Shown here in pieces: positions 1-6,681 of a stretch of DNA of 7,624 bases (position 1 is the first letter of the stretch; each line of letters starts with the position of its first letter). The notes under the pieces are model-generated. The model was not told where the DNA came from, made no database searches, and was given only the letters and a program-made list of their open reading frames with translations. The translations under genes were made by a program, and so were the position numbers. The stretch is from an uncultured Sphingomonadales bacterium (GTDB taxonomy: Bacteria > Pseudomonadota > Alphaproteobacteria > Sphingomonadales > Sphingomonadaceae). The stretch is from assembly GCA_903868655.1 (NCBI GenBank), contig CAIPWG010000543.1:1-7624 (forward strand). Reading direction: 5' to 3'.

Positions 1-1
1 G

Positions 2-703
2 ATCATGCTGACGGTTGCGGCCGTGGCGATTGGCACAATCTGGCGTCAACAAGGGCGGTTGCATGGCCGCGCGGCGCTGGCCGGGGCAGGGCGCATGGTC
101 GGTTTGGCTGGCCTGACCGCGCTGTTGGTGATGGGCGCCAACCTGGTGTCGTTTCATGTCGGCGGGCCCAATTACTACGACCGGCTGGCCGCTACGCCCT
201 GGCTTGAGGCGATGGCAACAGCCAGCGCCTTGACCGCGTTTTTCATCGTGGTCAGCCGGTGGCGACCCGGACGCGCGGCGCTGGCCGGAGCGTTTGTGCC
301 GCTGTGGCTGATGGGTGTGTTGTTGCAGGTGGTTGCGCCGGTTGCGGCCTATGTCGTGGTCGTGCCGGTACTGCTTGCAGCGCTCACTGCGCTGCTGCCG
401 GCCGGGCGTTGGGGCACGCCGCTGGCCGTGCTGCTGGCGGCGCTGGTCATGGGATACCAGTTCATGCTGGGACACGAGATGTTGCAGGCCGTGGGCAGCG
501 ATCTGCCGCTGGTGGTTACGCTGCCGCTGGTTCTGGCGACGCTGGCAATATTGCCGTTGTGGCAACCTTTGCCGCGCCGCACGCGGCGTGTGCTGGTTCT
601 GGCAGGAACGGTAGTGGCGCTGGTCTTTGCACTGGGCATCCGAGCCGCGCCGATTGCCGATACGATCCCGCCCTATAGCCGGACCACGCGACCCGTATCC
701 TGA
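2..703 (+). CDS. Polytopic inner-membrane protein, C-terminal part (possibly M28-type membrane metallopeptidase)
   Basis: The reading frame is open to the left window edge, so the true start probably lies upstream; the ATG at 5 is simply the first Met in view. From that Met the 232 residues are very hydrophobic, with about seven or eight candidate membrane segments (roughly residues 1-12, 31-50, 66-84, 92-111, 112-132, 138-156, 167-186, 196-213). Arg-rich loops such as R-R-T-R-R at 191-195 fit positive-inside orientation. No catalytic motif is visible in this part. The loop G-G-P-N-Y-Y-D-R-L-A followed by membrane helices, and the tail P-I-A-D-T-I-P-P-Y-S-R, recall the C-terminal membrane domain of M28 family (ERMP1/FXNA-like) peptidases in sphingomonads. 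That is a memory-based resemblance only; the metal-binding peptidase domain would lie outside the window. It is convergent with rpoD. Confident as a membrane protein, unsure of the family. Confidence 0.6.
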   Translation: MMLTVAAVAIGTIWRQQGRLHGRAALAGAGRMVGLAGLTALLVMGANLVSFHVGGPNYYDRLAATPWLEAMATASALTAFFIVVSRWRPGRAALAGAFVPLWLMGVLLQVVAPVAAYVVVVPVLLAALTALLPAGRWGTPLAVLLAALVMGYQFMLGHEMLQAVGSDLPLVVTLPLVLATLAILPLWQPLPRRTRRVLVLAGTVVALVFALGIRAAPIADTIPPYSRTTRPVS

Positions 704-767
704 CGCTTTGCGGGATCAATCCATTGCGACCCAGTCGACCCGGACCAAGCCCGAGGCGCCGGGTAGG

Positions 768-781
768 TGGGGGCAACCCCA
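768..781 (+). other. Small GNRA-type hairpin in the convergent gap
   Basis: TGGGG (768-772) and CCCCA (777-781) form a perfect 5-bp stem closed by GCAA, a GNRA tetraloop sequence when transcribed on the plus strand. It lies 64 bp after the membrane-protein stop and directly beside the rpoD terminator. No T-run follows on the plus strand, so it is not a classical intrinsic terminator. It may act as a 3' end stabiliser for the plus-strand transcript or be chance. The rest of the 704-784 gap shows nothing recognisable. Confidence 0.25.
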
Positions 782-784
782 TGC

Positions 785-812
785 AAAAAGCGCCGGAGTT
801 TTCCCCGGCGCT
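785..812 (-). terminator. Rho-independent terminator of the yqeY-dnaG-rpoD operon
   Basis: Read on the minus strand, AGCGCCGG (812-805) pairs perfectly with CCGGCGCT (796-789) around an 8-nt loop. A run of T follows (788-785, with 789 at the stem foot). The stem is 8 bp and mostly G-C. It begins 8 nt after the rpoD stop codon (TAA, complement of 820-822). On the plus strand no T-run follows the stem, so it should act only on the rpoD side. Confidence 0.88.
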
Positions 813-819
813 CTTGGTG

Positions 820-2826
820 TTACTGATCCAGAAACGATCGCATCTTGCGGCTGCGGCTCGGGTGTTTGAGCTTGCGCAGCGCCTTGGCTTCGATTTGGCG
901 GATACGTTCGCGGGTGACCGAGAACTGCTGGCCGACCTCTTCGAGGGTGTGATCGGTGTTCATGCCGATCCCGAACCGCATGCGCAGGACCCGCTCTTCG
1001 CGCGGGGTCAGGCTGGCCAGCACCCGCGTCACGGTTTCCTTGAGGTTTGATTGGATCGCGGCATCCACAGGAATAATCGCGTTCTTGTCTTCGATGAAAT
1101 CGCCCAGGTGCGAATCTTCCTCATCGCCGATCGGCGTTTCAAGGCTGATCGGTTCTTTGGCGATCTTCATCACCTTGCGCACTTTTTCGAGCGGCATCGA
1201 CAGTCGTTCAGCCATTTCCTCGGGCGTGGGCTCGCGGCCCTGCTCGTGCAGGAATTGGCGGCTGGTGCGCACCAGCTTGTTGATCGTTTCGATCATGTGC
1301 ACCGGGATACGGATGGTGCGCGCCTGATCGGCGATCGACCGTGTGATCGCCTGCCGGATCCACCACGTGGCATATGTCGAAAACTTGTAGCCGCGGCGGT
1401 ATTCGAACTTGTCGACCGCCTTCATCAACCCGATGTTGCCTTCCTGAATGAGATCGAGGAATTGCAAGCCACGATTGGTATACTTTTTGGCGATGGAAAT
1501 TACGAGGCGCAGATTGGCCTCGACCATTTCCTTCTTGGCAATGCGTGCTTCGCGCTCGCCCTTTTGCACCATGTTGACGATACGGCGAAATTCACCCAGC
1601 GACATGCCGGTAGCGGCTGCAATATCGGAAATTTCGGTGCGGATGCGTTCCACCCCGGGGCCTTCGATCGAGGCGAAAGCGGCCCATTTCTTGTCGCGGG
1701 CGGCAACGCTGGGCAGCCAGGCTTCGTCAAGTTCGCGACCGACGTAGCTGTCCAGGAAATCCTTGCGCGGCACTTTGTGGCGTTCGGCCAGACGCAGCAT
1801 CTGCCCGCCCAGCGTGGTCAGCCGACGATTGAACGCATAGAGATTGTCGACCAGATATTCGATCTTGGTCGCGTGGAACTGCACCGATTCCACCAGCGCA
1901 GTCAGCTCTTCGCGCATCCGGTGATAGGCGGCTTCCTTGGCGGCGGGAAAATCGATGCCAAGGCTCAACGCTTCAAGTCGTTGCGCCTGGTTCTTTTCAA
2001 ATGCGCGGAAGGCCTCGGTGATTTCGGCAAATTTTTCAAGCGCTGCCGGCTTCAGCTGCGCTTCCATCTGAGCGAGGGACAGGGTGTTGTCTTCCTCGTC
2101 GTCCTCTTCCTGACGTGGCGCGCGGCGTTCGCGCAGTTCGTCGTCCTCGTCCTCTTCGGCGGGTTCCTCGACGGGCTCTTCTTCTTCTTTGAAGGTCGGT
2201 CCGGCGGTCGCTTCGCTGATTTCGCCGTCACCTTCTTCGCCGTCTTCCGACAGGTTTTCGGGCTGCGGTTCTTTGGACAGCATGGCGTCGAGATCGAGGA
2301 TCTCGCGCAACTGCATTTCACCGGCGTTGAGCGCTTCGGACCACTGGATGATTGCGTGGAACGTGATCGGGCTTTCACACAGCCCCAGGATCATCGTGTC
2401 GCGACCGGCTTCGATCCGCTTGGCGATGGCGATTTCGCCTTCGCGGCTGAGCAGCTCGACAGCACCCATTTCGCGCAAGTACATACGCACCGGGTCATCG
2501 GTGCGTTCGATGGTTTCCTTGCGCTTCTCGACGACCGGGCGGTCGTCCATGCCGACATCGGCCTCTTCAACCTCTTCGGGCTCGCGCTCTTCGGGATCGA
2601 CCGCGTCTTCATCGCTTTCGACGATGTTGACACCCATCTCGGAGATCGCGGCCATGATGTCCTCGATCTGCTCGGACGACATCTGGTCTTGCGGCAGGGC
2701 CTCGTTCAATTCATCGTAAGTGATGATCCCGCGCCGCTTGGCCCGCGCAATCAGTTTTTTGACCGAAGCGTCATTGAGGTCGATCAGCGGAGCATCGCCG
2801 CTGTCGGTCTTGTCATTCGATGCCAT
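820..2826 (-). CDS. rpoD: RNA polymerase sigma factor RpoD (housekeeping sigma-70)
   Basis: Primary sigma factor that directs core RNA polymerase to housekeeping promoters. The 668-residue product has the full group 1 architecture. Region 1.1 is at about 15-70 and region 1.2 at about 107-140 ([12 protein letters not shown]). The long non-conserved region runs from about 141 to 400. Regions 2.1-2.4 cover about 434-505, including N-L-R-L-V-I-S-I-A, the core-binding [10 protein letters not shown] and the -10 reading [12 protein letters not shown] (485-496). Region 3 is at about 515-590. Region 4 has a helix-turn-helix at about 625-652 (T-L-E-E-V-G...[10 protein letters not shown]) and the typical C-terminus [11 protein letters not shown]. 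Residues 189-246 are strongly acidic. The ATG at 2826 gives the expected N-terminus; CGGGG four bases upstream is a modest ribosome site. It is last in the operon, 86 bp after dnaG, with an intrinsic terminator just beyond the stop. Confidence 0.98.
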   Translation of the reverse strand: MASNDKTDSGDAPLIDLNDASVKKLIARAKRRGIITYDELNEALPQDQMSSEQIEDIMAAISEMGVNIVESDEDAVDPEEREPEEVEEADVGMDDRPVVEKRKETIERTDDPVRMYLREMGAVELLSREGEIAIAKRIEAGRDTMILGLCESPITFHAIIQWSEALNAGEMQLREILDLDAMLSKEPQPENLSEDGEEGDGEISEATAGPTFKEEEEPVEEPAEEDEDDELRERRAPRQEEDDEEDNTLSLAQMEAQLKPAALEKFAEITEAFRAFEKNQAQRLEALSLGIDFPAAKEAAYHRMREELTALVESVQFHATKIEYLVDNLYAFNRRLTTLGGQMLRLAERHKVPRKDFLDSYVGRELDEAWLPSVAARDKKWAAFASIEGPGVERIRTEISDIAAATGMSLGEFRRIVNMVQKGEREARIAKKEMVEANLRLVISIAKKYTNRGLQFLDLIQEGNIGLMKAVDKFEYRRGYKFSTYATWWIRQAITRSIADQARTIRIPVHMIETINKLVRTSRQFLHEQGREPTPEEMAERLSMPLEKVRKVMKIAKEPISLETPIGDEEDSHLGDFIEDKNAIIPVDAAIQSNLKETVTRVLASLTPREERVLRMRFGIGMNTDHTLEEVGQQFSVTRERIRQIEAKALRKLKHPSRSRKMRSFLDQ

Positions 2827-2858
2827 TGAACCCCGATACCGTTTGTTCGAGCTACGCC

Positions 2859-2881
2859 AAAAAGTTGGTCTGTTTCAGACC
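2859..2881 (-). terminator. Terminator- or attenuator-like hairpin between dnaG and rpoD
   Basis: On the minus strand GGTCTG (2881-2876) pairs perfectly with CAGACC (2872-2867) across an AAA loop. After AAC comes TTTTT (2863-2859). This is the layout of a weak intrinsic terminator lying 33 nt before the rpoD start. The 3-nt gap before the T-run and the short 6-bp stem argue for partial termination, a processing site or a leader structure. A competing 4-bp hairpin, CCAA-CTTT-TTGG (2868-2857), would use the T-run and part of the stem, so two mutually exclusive folds are possible. Structure seen; function inferred. Confidence 0.45.
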
Positions 2882-2911
2882 GGTCAGCACCGTTTGATCG
2901 GCGCCGCTATA

Positions 2912-2917
2912 ATTATA
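2912..2917 (-). promoter_or_regulatory. Candidate -10 element (TATAAT) for an internal rpoD promoter
   Basis: The minus strand reads a perfect TATAAT overlapping the dnaG stop codon, inside the 10-bp palindrome TATAATTATA (2908-2917), which stands out in GC-rich surroundings. It lies 85 bp ahead of the rpoD start, and the hairpin at 2859-2881 would fall in the early transcript. No TTGACA-like hexamer sits 16-18 bp upstream (about 2934-2941), which weakens the case. The palindrome gives the same hexamer on the plus strand too. Confidence 0.3.
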
Positions 2918-4802
2918 ACGCAGCACGGGCACGACCCATCTGCCCCATTCGTGCACGTAATGCCAGCTTTCGTTGCACCAGCCGCTGCTGTTCGGCAAAA
3001 CTTTGTTCGGTCAGCTCATGCTGGGTCTGTGCGTTTGCATCGGCGAGTGCCAATTCAACCAGCGGCAATTCCACGATAATCTCTATGGATTCAGCGATTC
3101 CCGTGGGGTCACCCCGCGCGATGAAATCGTATGGCATTCCAGCAAGATCGTCGCCCGTTGGCAGAACCAGTCCGCGAGCAACCAATTTGGTGACGAGATT
3201 GGAAGTTTCAAGTCCGGATGTCTCGTCAGAATCAGGATGCAGGTCGCCGAATTCGAGCAGCGAATCGAGCAGGCCTTCTGCGGTTAGGTCTGATGGCCCG
3301 ATTCGCGTCATTTGTTCGCCATGCCGCCTGATCAGTTTGGGATCGGCAATCAGCCCCAACAAGACGGCTGCCAGCAACGGGCGCAGCGTAACCATCACCT
3401 GGCCGACTTTTTGCAGCTGGGTCAGGCTTTCGGGCGGCAACGGGGGCGCTGGCGGCAGCCAGCGTCCGTTGGGCCCCTTGGTACCGCGCCGCGCCGGGGT
3501 GAAGGCGGGGCGTTGCGGTATGCCACGATCGCGCGCCGGATAGGCGAGCGCCCCAAACCGGTCGAGCAGGTCGCGGCGGTACAGTGCGCGGATGTCGGTG
3601 TGCTGGATTGTCTCTGTCGCTTCGATCAGGCGCTGCTTCAGCCCGGCTTTGTCTTCGGGCGTGTTGAGTGGTCCGGCATCACGTTCGTTTTGCCACAGCG
3701 CCTCGATCAGCGACACACCTTGAGTCAGCAGCGTTTCCATCGCTGCCGGACCCTGCTTTTTTACCACATCGTCGGGGTCCATGCCTTCGGGCAAGGTCAC
3801 GATCGACAGGCTGTGGCCCGGCTTGAGCAAGGGCAGCGCCCGGGTGATGGCGCGGCGTGCGGCGCGCTGGCCCGCAGCATCGCCATCAAAACACAGCACC
3901 GGGCAGGGCACGACCTGCCAAAGCCTGCTGATCTGGTCTTCGGTCAATGCGGTGCCCAACGGTGCGACCGCTTCGGCGATCCCGGCGTTGGCCAAAGCCA
4001 CGACATCCATATAGCCTTCGACGACGACCATGCGGCCCGAACCGCGAGCGGCGGGTGCGGCGCGATGAAGATTGTAAAGCGTGCGGCCCTTGTCGAACAA
4101 AGGCGTGTCTGGCGAATTGAGATATTTGGGCGCGTCGGTCTTGTCGGCGGTCAGGATTCGGCCACCGAACGCAATAACGCGACCACGGGTATCGTGGATG
4201 GGCAACATCAGCCGACCGCGAAACCGATCATAGGGATCGCGGCCCTCGACATTGATCAACAGGCCCGCCTCGATCAACTGTTCGGTACCAAAAGACTGCA
4301 GCGCCGATTTCATTGCCCCCCGCGAATCGGGCGCAAAGCCGAAGCCAAAGGTATCGATGATGGATTGCGCAAACCCACGCGTTGCCAAATAGGCGCGCGC
4401 TGCGTTCCCGCCGTCGCCCGCCAGATTGCGCACGAAAAACTCCTGCGCCGCAGCCATCGTATCATGCAGTGTCTTGGCTGCTTCGGCGCGCTGCGCGGCG
4501 CGGGGATCGGGCGCGGGCACGTCCATGCCCGCCAGCACGGCCAGTTCCTTGACCGCGTCCATGAACGGCAGACCCTGATGTTCAGTCATCCAGCGGATCG
4601 CATCACCATGCGCGCCGCAGCCAAAGCAGTGATAAAATCCTTTGTCGTCGTTGATCGTGAAACTGGGGCTTTTTTCGTTGTGAAACGGGCAACACGCCTT
4701 GAATTCACGCCCGGCCTTTTGCACGCGCACCGAACGCCCGATCAGCCCCGACAGGCTGATCCGGGTGCGCAATTCATCCAACCATTGCGGAGTCAGGCTC
4801 AT
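2913..4802 (-). CDS. dnaG: DNA primase DnaG
   Basis: Synthesises the RNA primers for lagging-strand and origin-initiated replication and works with the DnaB helicase. The 629-residue product has the N-terminal CHC2 zinc-binding domain with ligands C38, H41, C59 and C62 (C-P-F-H and H-C-F-G-C-G). The catalytic core follows, with R-F-R-G-R-L-M-L-P-I-H-D (193-204) and P-K-Y-L-N-S-P-D-T (225-233). The TOPRIM fold has V-E-G-Y-M-D (E262, D266), F-D-G-D-A-A-G (D306, D308) and the acidic D-P-D-D (342-345), expected to bind metal. The C-terminal third (about 440-629) is variable and corresponds to the helicase-binding region. The start M-S-L-T-P-Q-W-L-D-E is typical of alphaproteobacterial primases. 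Its ATG overlaps the yqeY stop as ATGA (4802-4799), which suggests translational coupling. All key residues are present. Confidence 0.97.
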   Translation of the reverse strand: MSLTPQWLDELRTRISLSGLIGRSVRVQKAGREFKACCPFHNEKSPSFTINDDKGFYHCFGCGAHGDAIRWMTEHQGLPFMDAVKELAVLAGMDVPAPDPRAAQRAEAAKTLHDTMAAAQEFFVRNLAGDGGNAARAYLATRGFAQSIIDTFGFGFAPDSRGAMKSALQSFGTEQLIEAGLLINVEGRDPYDRFRGRLMLPIHDTRGRVIAFGGRILTADKTDAPKYLNSPDTPLFDKGRTLYNLHRAAPAARGSGRMVVVEGYMDVVALANAGIAEAVAPLGTALTEDQISRLWQVVPCPVLCFDGDAAGQRAARRAITRALPLLKPGHSLSIVTLPEGMDPDDVVKKQGPAAMETLLTQGVSLIEALWQNERDAGPLNTPEDKAGLKQRLIEATETIQHTDIRALYRRDLLDRFGALAYPARDRGIPQRPAFTPARRGTKGPNGRWLPPAPPLPPESLTQLQKVGQVMVTLRPLLAAVLLGLIADPKLIRRHGEQMTRIGPSDLTAEGLLDSLLEFGDLHPDSDETSGLETSNLVTKLVARGLVLPTGDDLAGMPYDFIARGDPTGIAESIEIIVELPLVELALADANAQTQHELTEQSFAEQQRLVQRKLALRARMGQMGRARAAL

Positions 4803-5257
4803 CCTGCGGTCAGTGCGGCTTTCACCAGCGCGCTGACGGCGCTCATGTCGACTTCCGTGCCATAACGGGCCTTGATGGCACCGATCACGCGACCCATGTC
4901 CTTTGGCCCGGTTGCGCCGGTTTCGGCAATAATCGCAGCGATTGCGGCTTTCACTTCGTCATCGCTCAGCCGGGCGGGCAGGAATTCCTCGATCACCACC
5001 AATTCGGCCTGTTCGATATCGTCAAGTTCCTGACGGCCACCTTGTTCGTACAACGTGATCGATTCGCGGCGTTGTTTGACCATCTTTTGCAGGACTTCGA
5101 CCACCAGTGAATCATCATCGGGCAGCGACGCAGCGGTACGCAGTTCGATATCGCGGTCTTTCACTTTTGCCAGAATCAGGCGAACCGCAGCCAGACGCGG
5201 CTTGTCGCCTGCTTTCATCGCGGAAATCTGGGCGGCCTTGATGGTATCGCGGATCAT
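4799..5257 (-). CDS. yqeY: GatB/YqeY domain-containing protein
   Basis: A 152-residue YqeY-family protein related to the C-terminal tail domain of GatB, the tRNA-dependent amidotransferase subunit; its exact role is unknown. It shows the family signatures: M-I-R-D at the N-terminus, A-M-K-A-G-D-K-P-R-L (13-22), K-Q-R-R-E-S-I-T-L-Y (61-70), E-L-V-V-I-E-E-F-L-P (85-94) and P-K-D-M-G-R-V-I-G (118-126). No signal peptide or membrane segment is visible, so it is probably cytosolic. I chose the ATG at 5257 because it gives the usual M-I-R-D start and sits 10 nt after AGGA; the ATG at 5266 is only 1 nt from that motif. It is the first gene of the operon and its TGA overlaps the dnaG start. An alternative upstream start would add about three residues. 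Confidence 0.92.
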   Translation of the reverse strand: MIRDTIKAAQISAMKAGDKPRLAAVRLILAKVKDRDIELRTAASLPDDDSLVVEVLQKMVKQRRESITLYEQGGRQELDDIEQAELVVIEEFLPARLSDDEVKAAIAAIIAETGATGPKDMGRVIGAIKARYGTEVDMSAVSALVKAALTAG

Positions 5258-5267
5258 TGTGCTCATT

Positions 5268-5271
5268 TCCT
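5268..5271 (-). promoter_or_regulatory. Ribosome binding site of yqeY (decides start)
   Basis: AGGA on the minus strand lies 10 nt before the ATG at 5257 but only 1 nt before the in-frame ATG at 5266. The spacing favours the downstream start. Confidence 0.55.
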
Positions 5272-5373
5272 GTAGATAGGTTCGCAATTGCGGAAAAGGC
5301 TCATTCGCGCCAGAAATGGCCCGATTTTAAGCTTGATAAGCTCTCTTAGGCGAAGAATCTCTGCACGGCTAGG

Positions 5374-5402
5374 TTGACGCTACGCCGCGATGCGCCTAGC
5401 TG
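5374..5402 (+). promoter_or_regulatory. Candidate carA promoter
   Basis: TTGACG (5374-5379) is a good -35 hexamer. Seventeen bases later comes TAGCTG (5397-5402), only a weak -10, although alphaproteobacterial -10 boxes are often degenerate. Initiation a few bases downstream would give a carA leader of roughly 45 nt. The -35 match is seen directly; the rest is inferred. Confidence 0.3.
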
Positions 5403-5439
5403 CCGGCTCTTAGCAACATCGCCATATCCCCAGTCAAAC

Positions 5440-5443
5440 GGAG
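5440..5443 (+). promoter_or_regulatory. Ribosome binding site of carA
   Basis: GGAG lies 11 nt before the ATG at 5455. It supports that start over the in-frame TTG at 5374, which would add 27 non-family residues and coincides with the candidate -35 box. Confidence 0.5.
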
Positions 5444-5454
5444 CGCCCCAGACA

Positions 5455-6624
5455 ATGGCCGACCCCGCACTTTCGCACGCGCCTCAACCACATGGCGCGA
5501 CGGGAGTCCTCGTTCTTGCCGATGGGTCTGTTGCCTGGGGACGTGGATTTGGCGCCGTGGGTGATGCGGTTGGCGAAGTCTGCTTCAACACCGCGATGAC
5601 CGGTTATCAGGAAGTGATGACTGACCCCAGCTATGCCGGGCAGATCGTGACTTTTACCTTCCCGCATATCGGCAATGTCGGCACCAACGGTGAAGACAAT
5701 GAAAGCCAAGGGGTGCCGGGTGCCGTTGGCTGCATCGTGCGCGAGGATGTGACCGCGCCGGCCAATTTCCGCAGCGAAGGCACGTTCCAGCACTGGCTGC
5801 AATCGCAGGGCAAAGTCGGCATTGCCGGTATCGACACCCGCGCGTTGACCCGCCGCATTCGCCTGTTGGGCGCACCCAATGCTGTCATCGCCCATGCGCC
5901 CGATGGGGTGTTCGACTTGCCCGCCTTGGTCGAACGCGCGCGCACCTGGCCCGGCCTTGAAGGCATGGATCTGGCGCGCACGGTCAGCCGGAACGATCAC
6001 GAAGCATGGCAGGGTTCGATCTGGCAACTGGGCGAGGGCTATACCCTGCCATCGGACAGCCGCCGTCCGCACGTCGTGGCGATTGATTACGGCGCAAAGG
6101 ACAATATTTTCCGCAACCTGGTTGCCGCAGGCGCCGATGTGACCGTGGTCCCCGCCGAGACCGGGCTAGACGTCGTGCTGGCGCTGGAACCGGCGGGTGT
6201 GTTCCTTTCAAACGGACCGGGTGATCCTGCCGCGACGGGGGTTTATGCGGTGCCCGTGATCAAAGGCCTGCTTAATGCCGACGTGCCCGTGTTCGGCATA
6301 TGTCTGGGCCACCAGATGCTGGCGCTGGCCGCTGGAGCGCGCACGATCAAGATGCACCAGGGCCACCGTGGCGCCAACCATCCGGTAAAGCGCATTGATG
6401 ACAACGTGGTGGAAATCACCAGCATGAACCACGGCTTTGCCGTTGATGCCGCCAGCTTGCCCGATGGCGTCGTGGAAACCCATGTTTCGCTGTTCGACGG
6501 TTCAAACTGCGGCATCGCGCTGACCGGCAAGCGCGCTTTCAGCGTGCAATATCATCCAGAGGCCAGCCCAGGACCGCAGGACAGTTTTTATCTGTTCGAG
6601 AAATTTGTCGGCGGGTTGGGCTGA
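5455..6624 (+). CDS. carA: Carbamoyl-phosphate synthase small subunit (glutaminase) CarA
   Basis: Hydrolyses glutamine and channels ammonia to CarB for carbamoyl-phosphate synthesis, the first step shared by pyrimidine and arginine synthesis. The 389-residue product has the CarA-specific N-terminal domain, with the hallmark F-N-T-A-M-T-G-Y-Q-E-V-M-T-D-P-S-Y-A-G-Q (about 44-63) and G-I-D-T-R-A-L-T-R (125-133). The class I glutamine amidotransferase domain starts at about 205. Its oxyanion loop is S-N-G-P-G-D-P (252-258). The nucleophile is Cys283 in G-I-C-L-G-H-Q, and the partners His367 and Glu369 are in Q-Y-H-P-E-A. These sit 14 residues later than E. coli C269/H353/E355, matching a slightly longer N-terminus. 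Complete and intact; 57 bp separate it from carB. No recognisable ArgR or attenuator structure was seen upstream. Confidence 0.97.
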   Translation: MADPALSHAPQPHGATGVLVLADGSVAWGRGFGAVGDAVGEVCFNTAMTGYQEVMTDPSYAGQIVTFTFPHIGNVGTNGEDNESQGVPGAVGCIVREDVTAPANFRSEGTFQHWLQSQGKVGIAGIDTRALTRRIRLLGAPNAVIAHAPDGVFDLPALVERARTWPGLEGMDLARTVSRNDHEAWQGSIWQLGEGYTLPSDSRRPHVVAIDYGAKDNIFRNLVAAGADVTVVPAETGLDVVLALEPAGVFLSNGPGDPAATGVYAVPVIKGLLNADVPVFGICLGHQMLALAAGARTIKMHQGHRGANHPVKRIDDNVVEITSMNHGFAVDAASLPDGVVETHVSLFDGSNCGIALTGKRAFSVQYHPEASPGPQDSFYLFEKFVGGLG

Positions 6625-6681
6625 GCTTTGGCTCGTACCGCTCCTTTTCCCTTTCATTCCAGTCTGGCAGCTTGACCGATC

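Larger units (their letters stand above)
5258..5454. promoter_or_regulatory. Divergent control region between yqeY and carA
   Basis: This 197-bp non-coding region must carry the promoters for both the leftward yqeY-dnaG-rpoD operon and rightward carAB. It is more AT-rich near 5315-5345. Minus-strand TAAAAT (5329-5324) is a possible -10 for yqeY, without a clear -35. Two short dyads are visible: the perfect palindrome CGCAATTGCG (5283-5292) in the presumed yqeY leader, and AGCTT-GAT-AAGCT (5330-5342) near the middle. Either could be an operator, but both are short. A seven-codon ORF encoding M-R-L-A-A-G-S (5390-5413) precedes carA; it lacks an obvious ribosome site and is probably chance. Confidence 0.5.

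Noticed and set aside
627..1050. Short plus-strand frames over the rpoD terminator and rpoD 3' end
   Set aside because: They span the intrinsic terminator and the antisense of rpoD, are Pro/Arg-rich, and show no domain or ribosome site.
1051..2829. 592-codon open frame antisense to rpoD
   Set aside because: It mirrors the rpoD codons in GC-rich DNA, has no recognisable domain, is Phe/Asp/His-rich in the way antisense frames are, and rpoD is certain on the other strand.
3312..4865. 517-codon open frame antisense to dnaG and the yqeY end
   Set aside because: Its composition (Gln, Arg, His rich) is typical of a shadow frame, no family is recognisable, and dnaG is intact opposite it.
5390..5413. 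Seven-codon leader peptide M-R-L-A-A-G-S before carA
   Set aside because: No ribosome site, one Arg only, and no terminator/antiterminator pair follows, so there is no support for attenuation.
5374..5454. N-terminal extension of CarA from a TTG codon
   Set aside because: The extra 27 residues do not look like CarA, the ATG at 5455 has a GGAG upstream, and the TTG coincides with a good -35 hexamer.
5434..6072. Minus-strand open frame opposite carA
   Set aside because: Shadow of carA with no recognisable domain.
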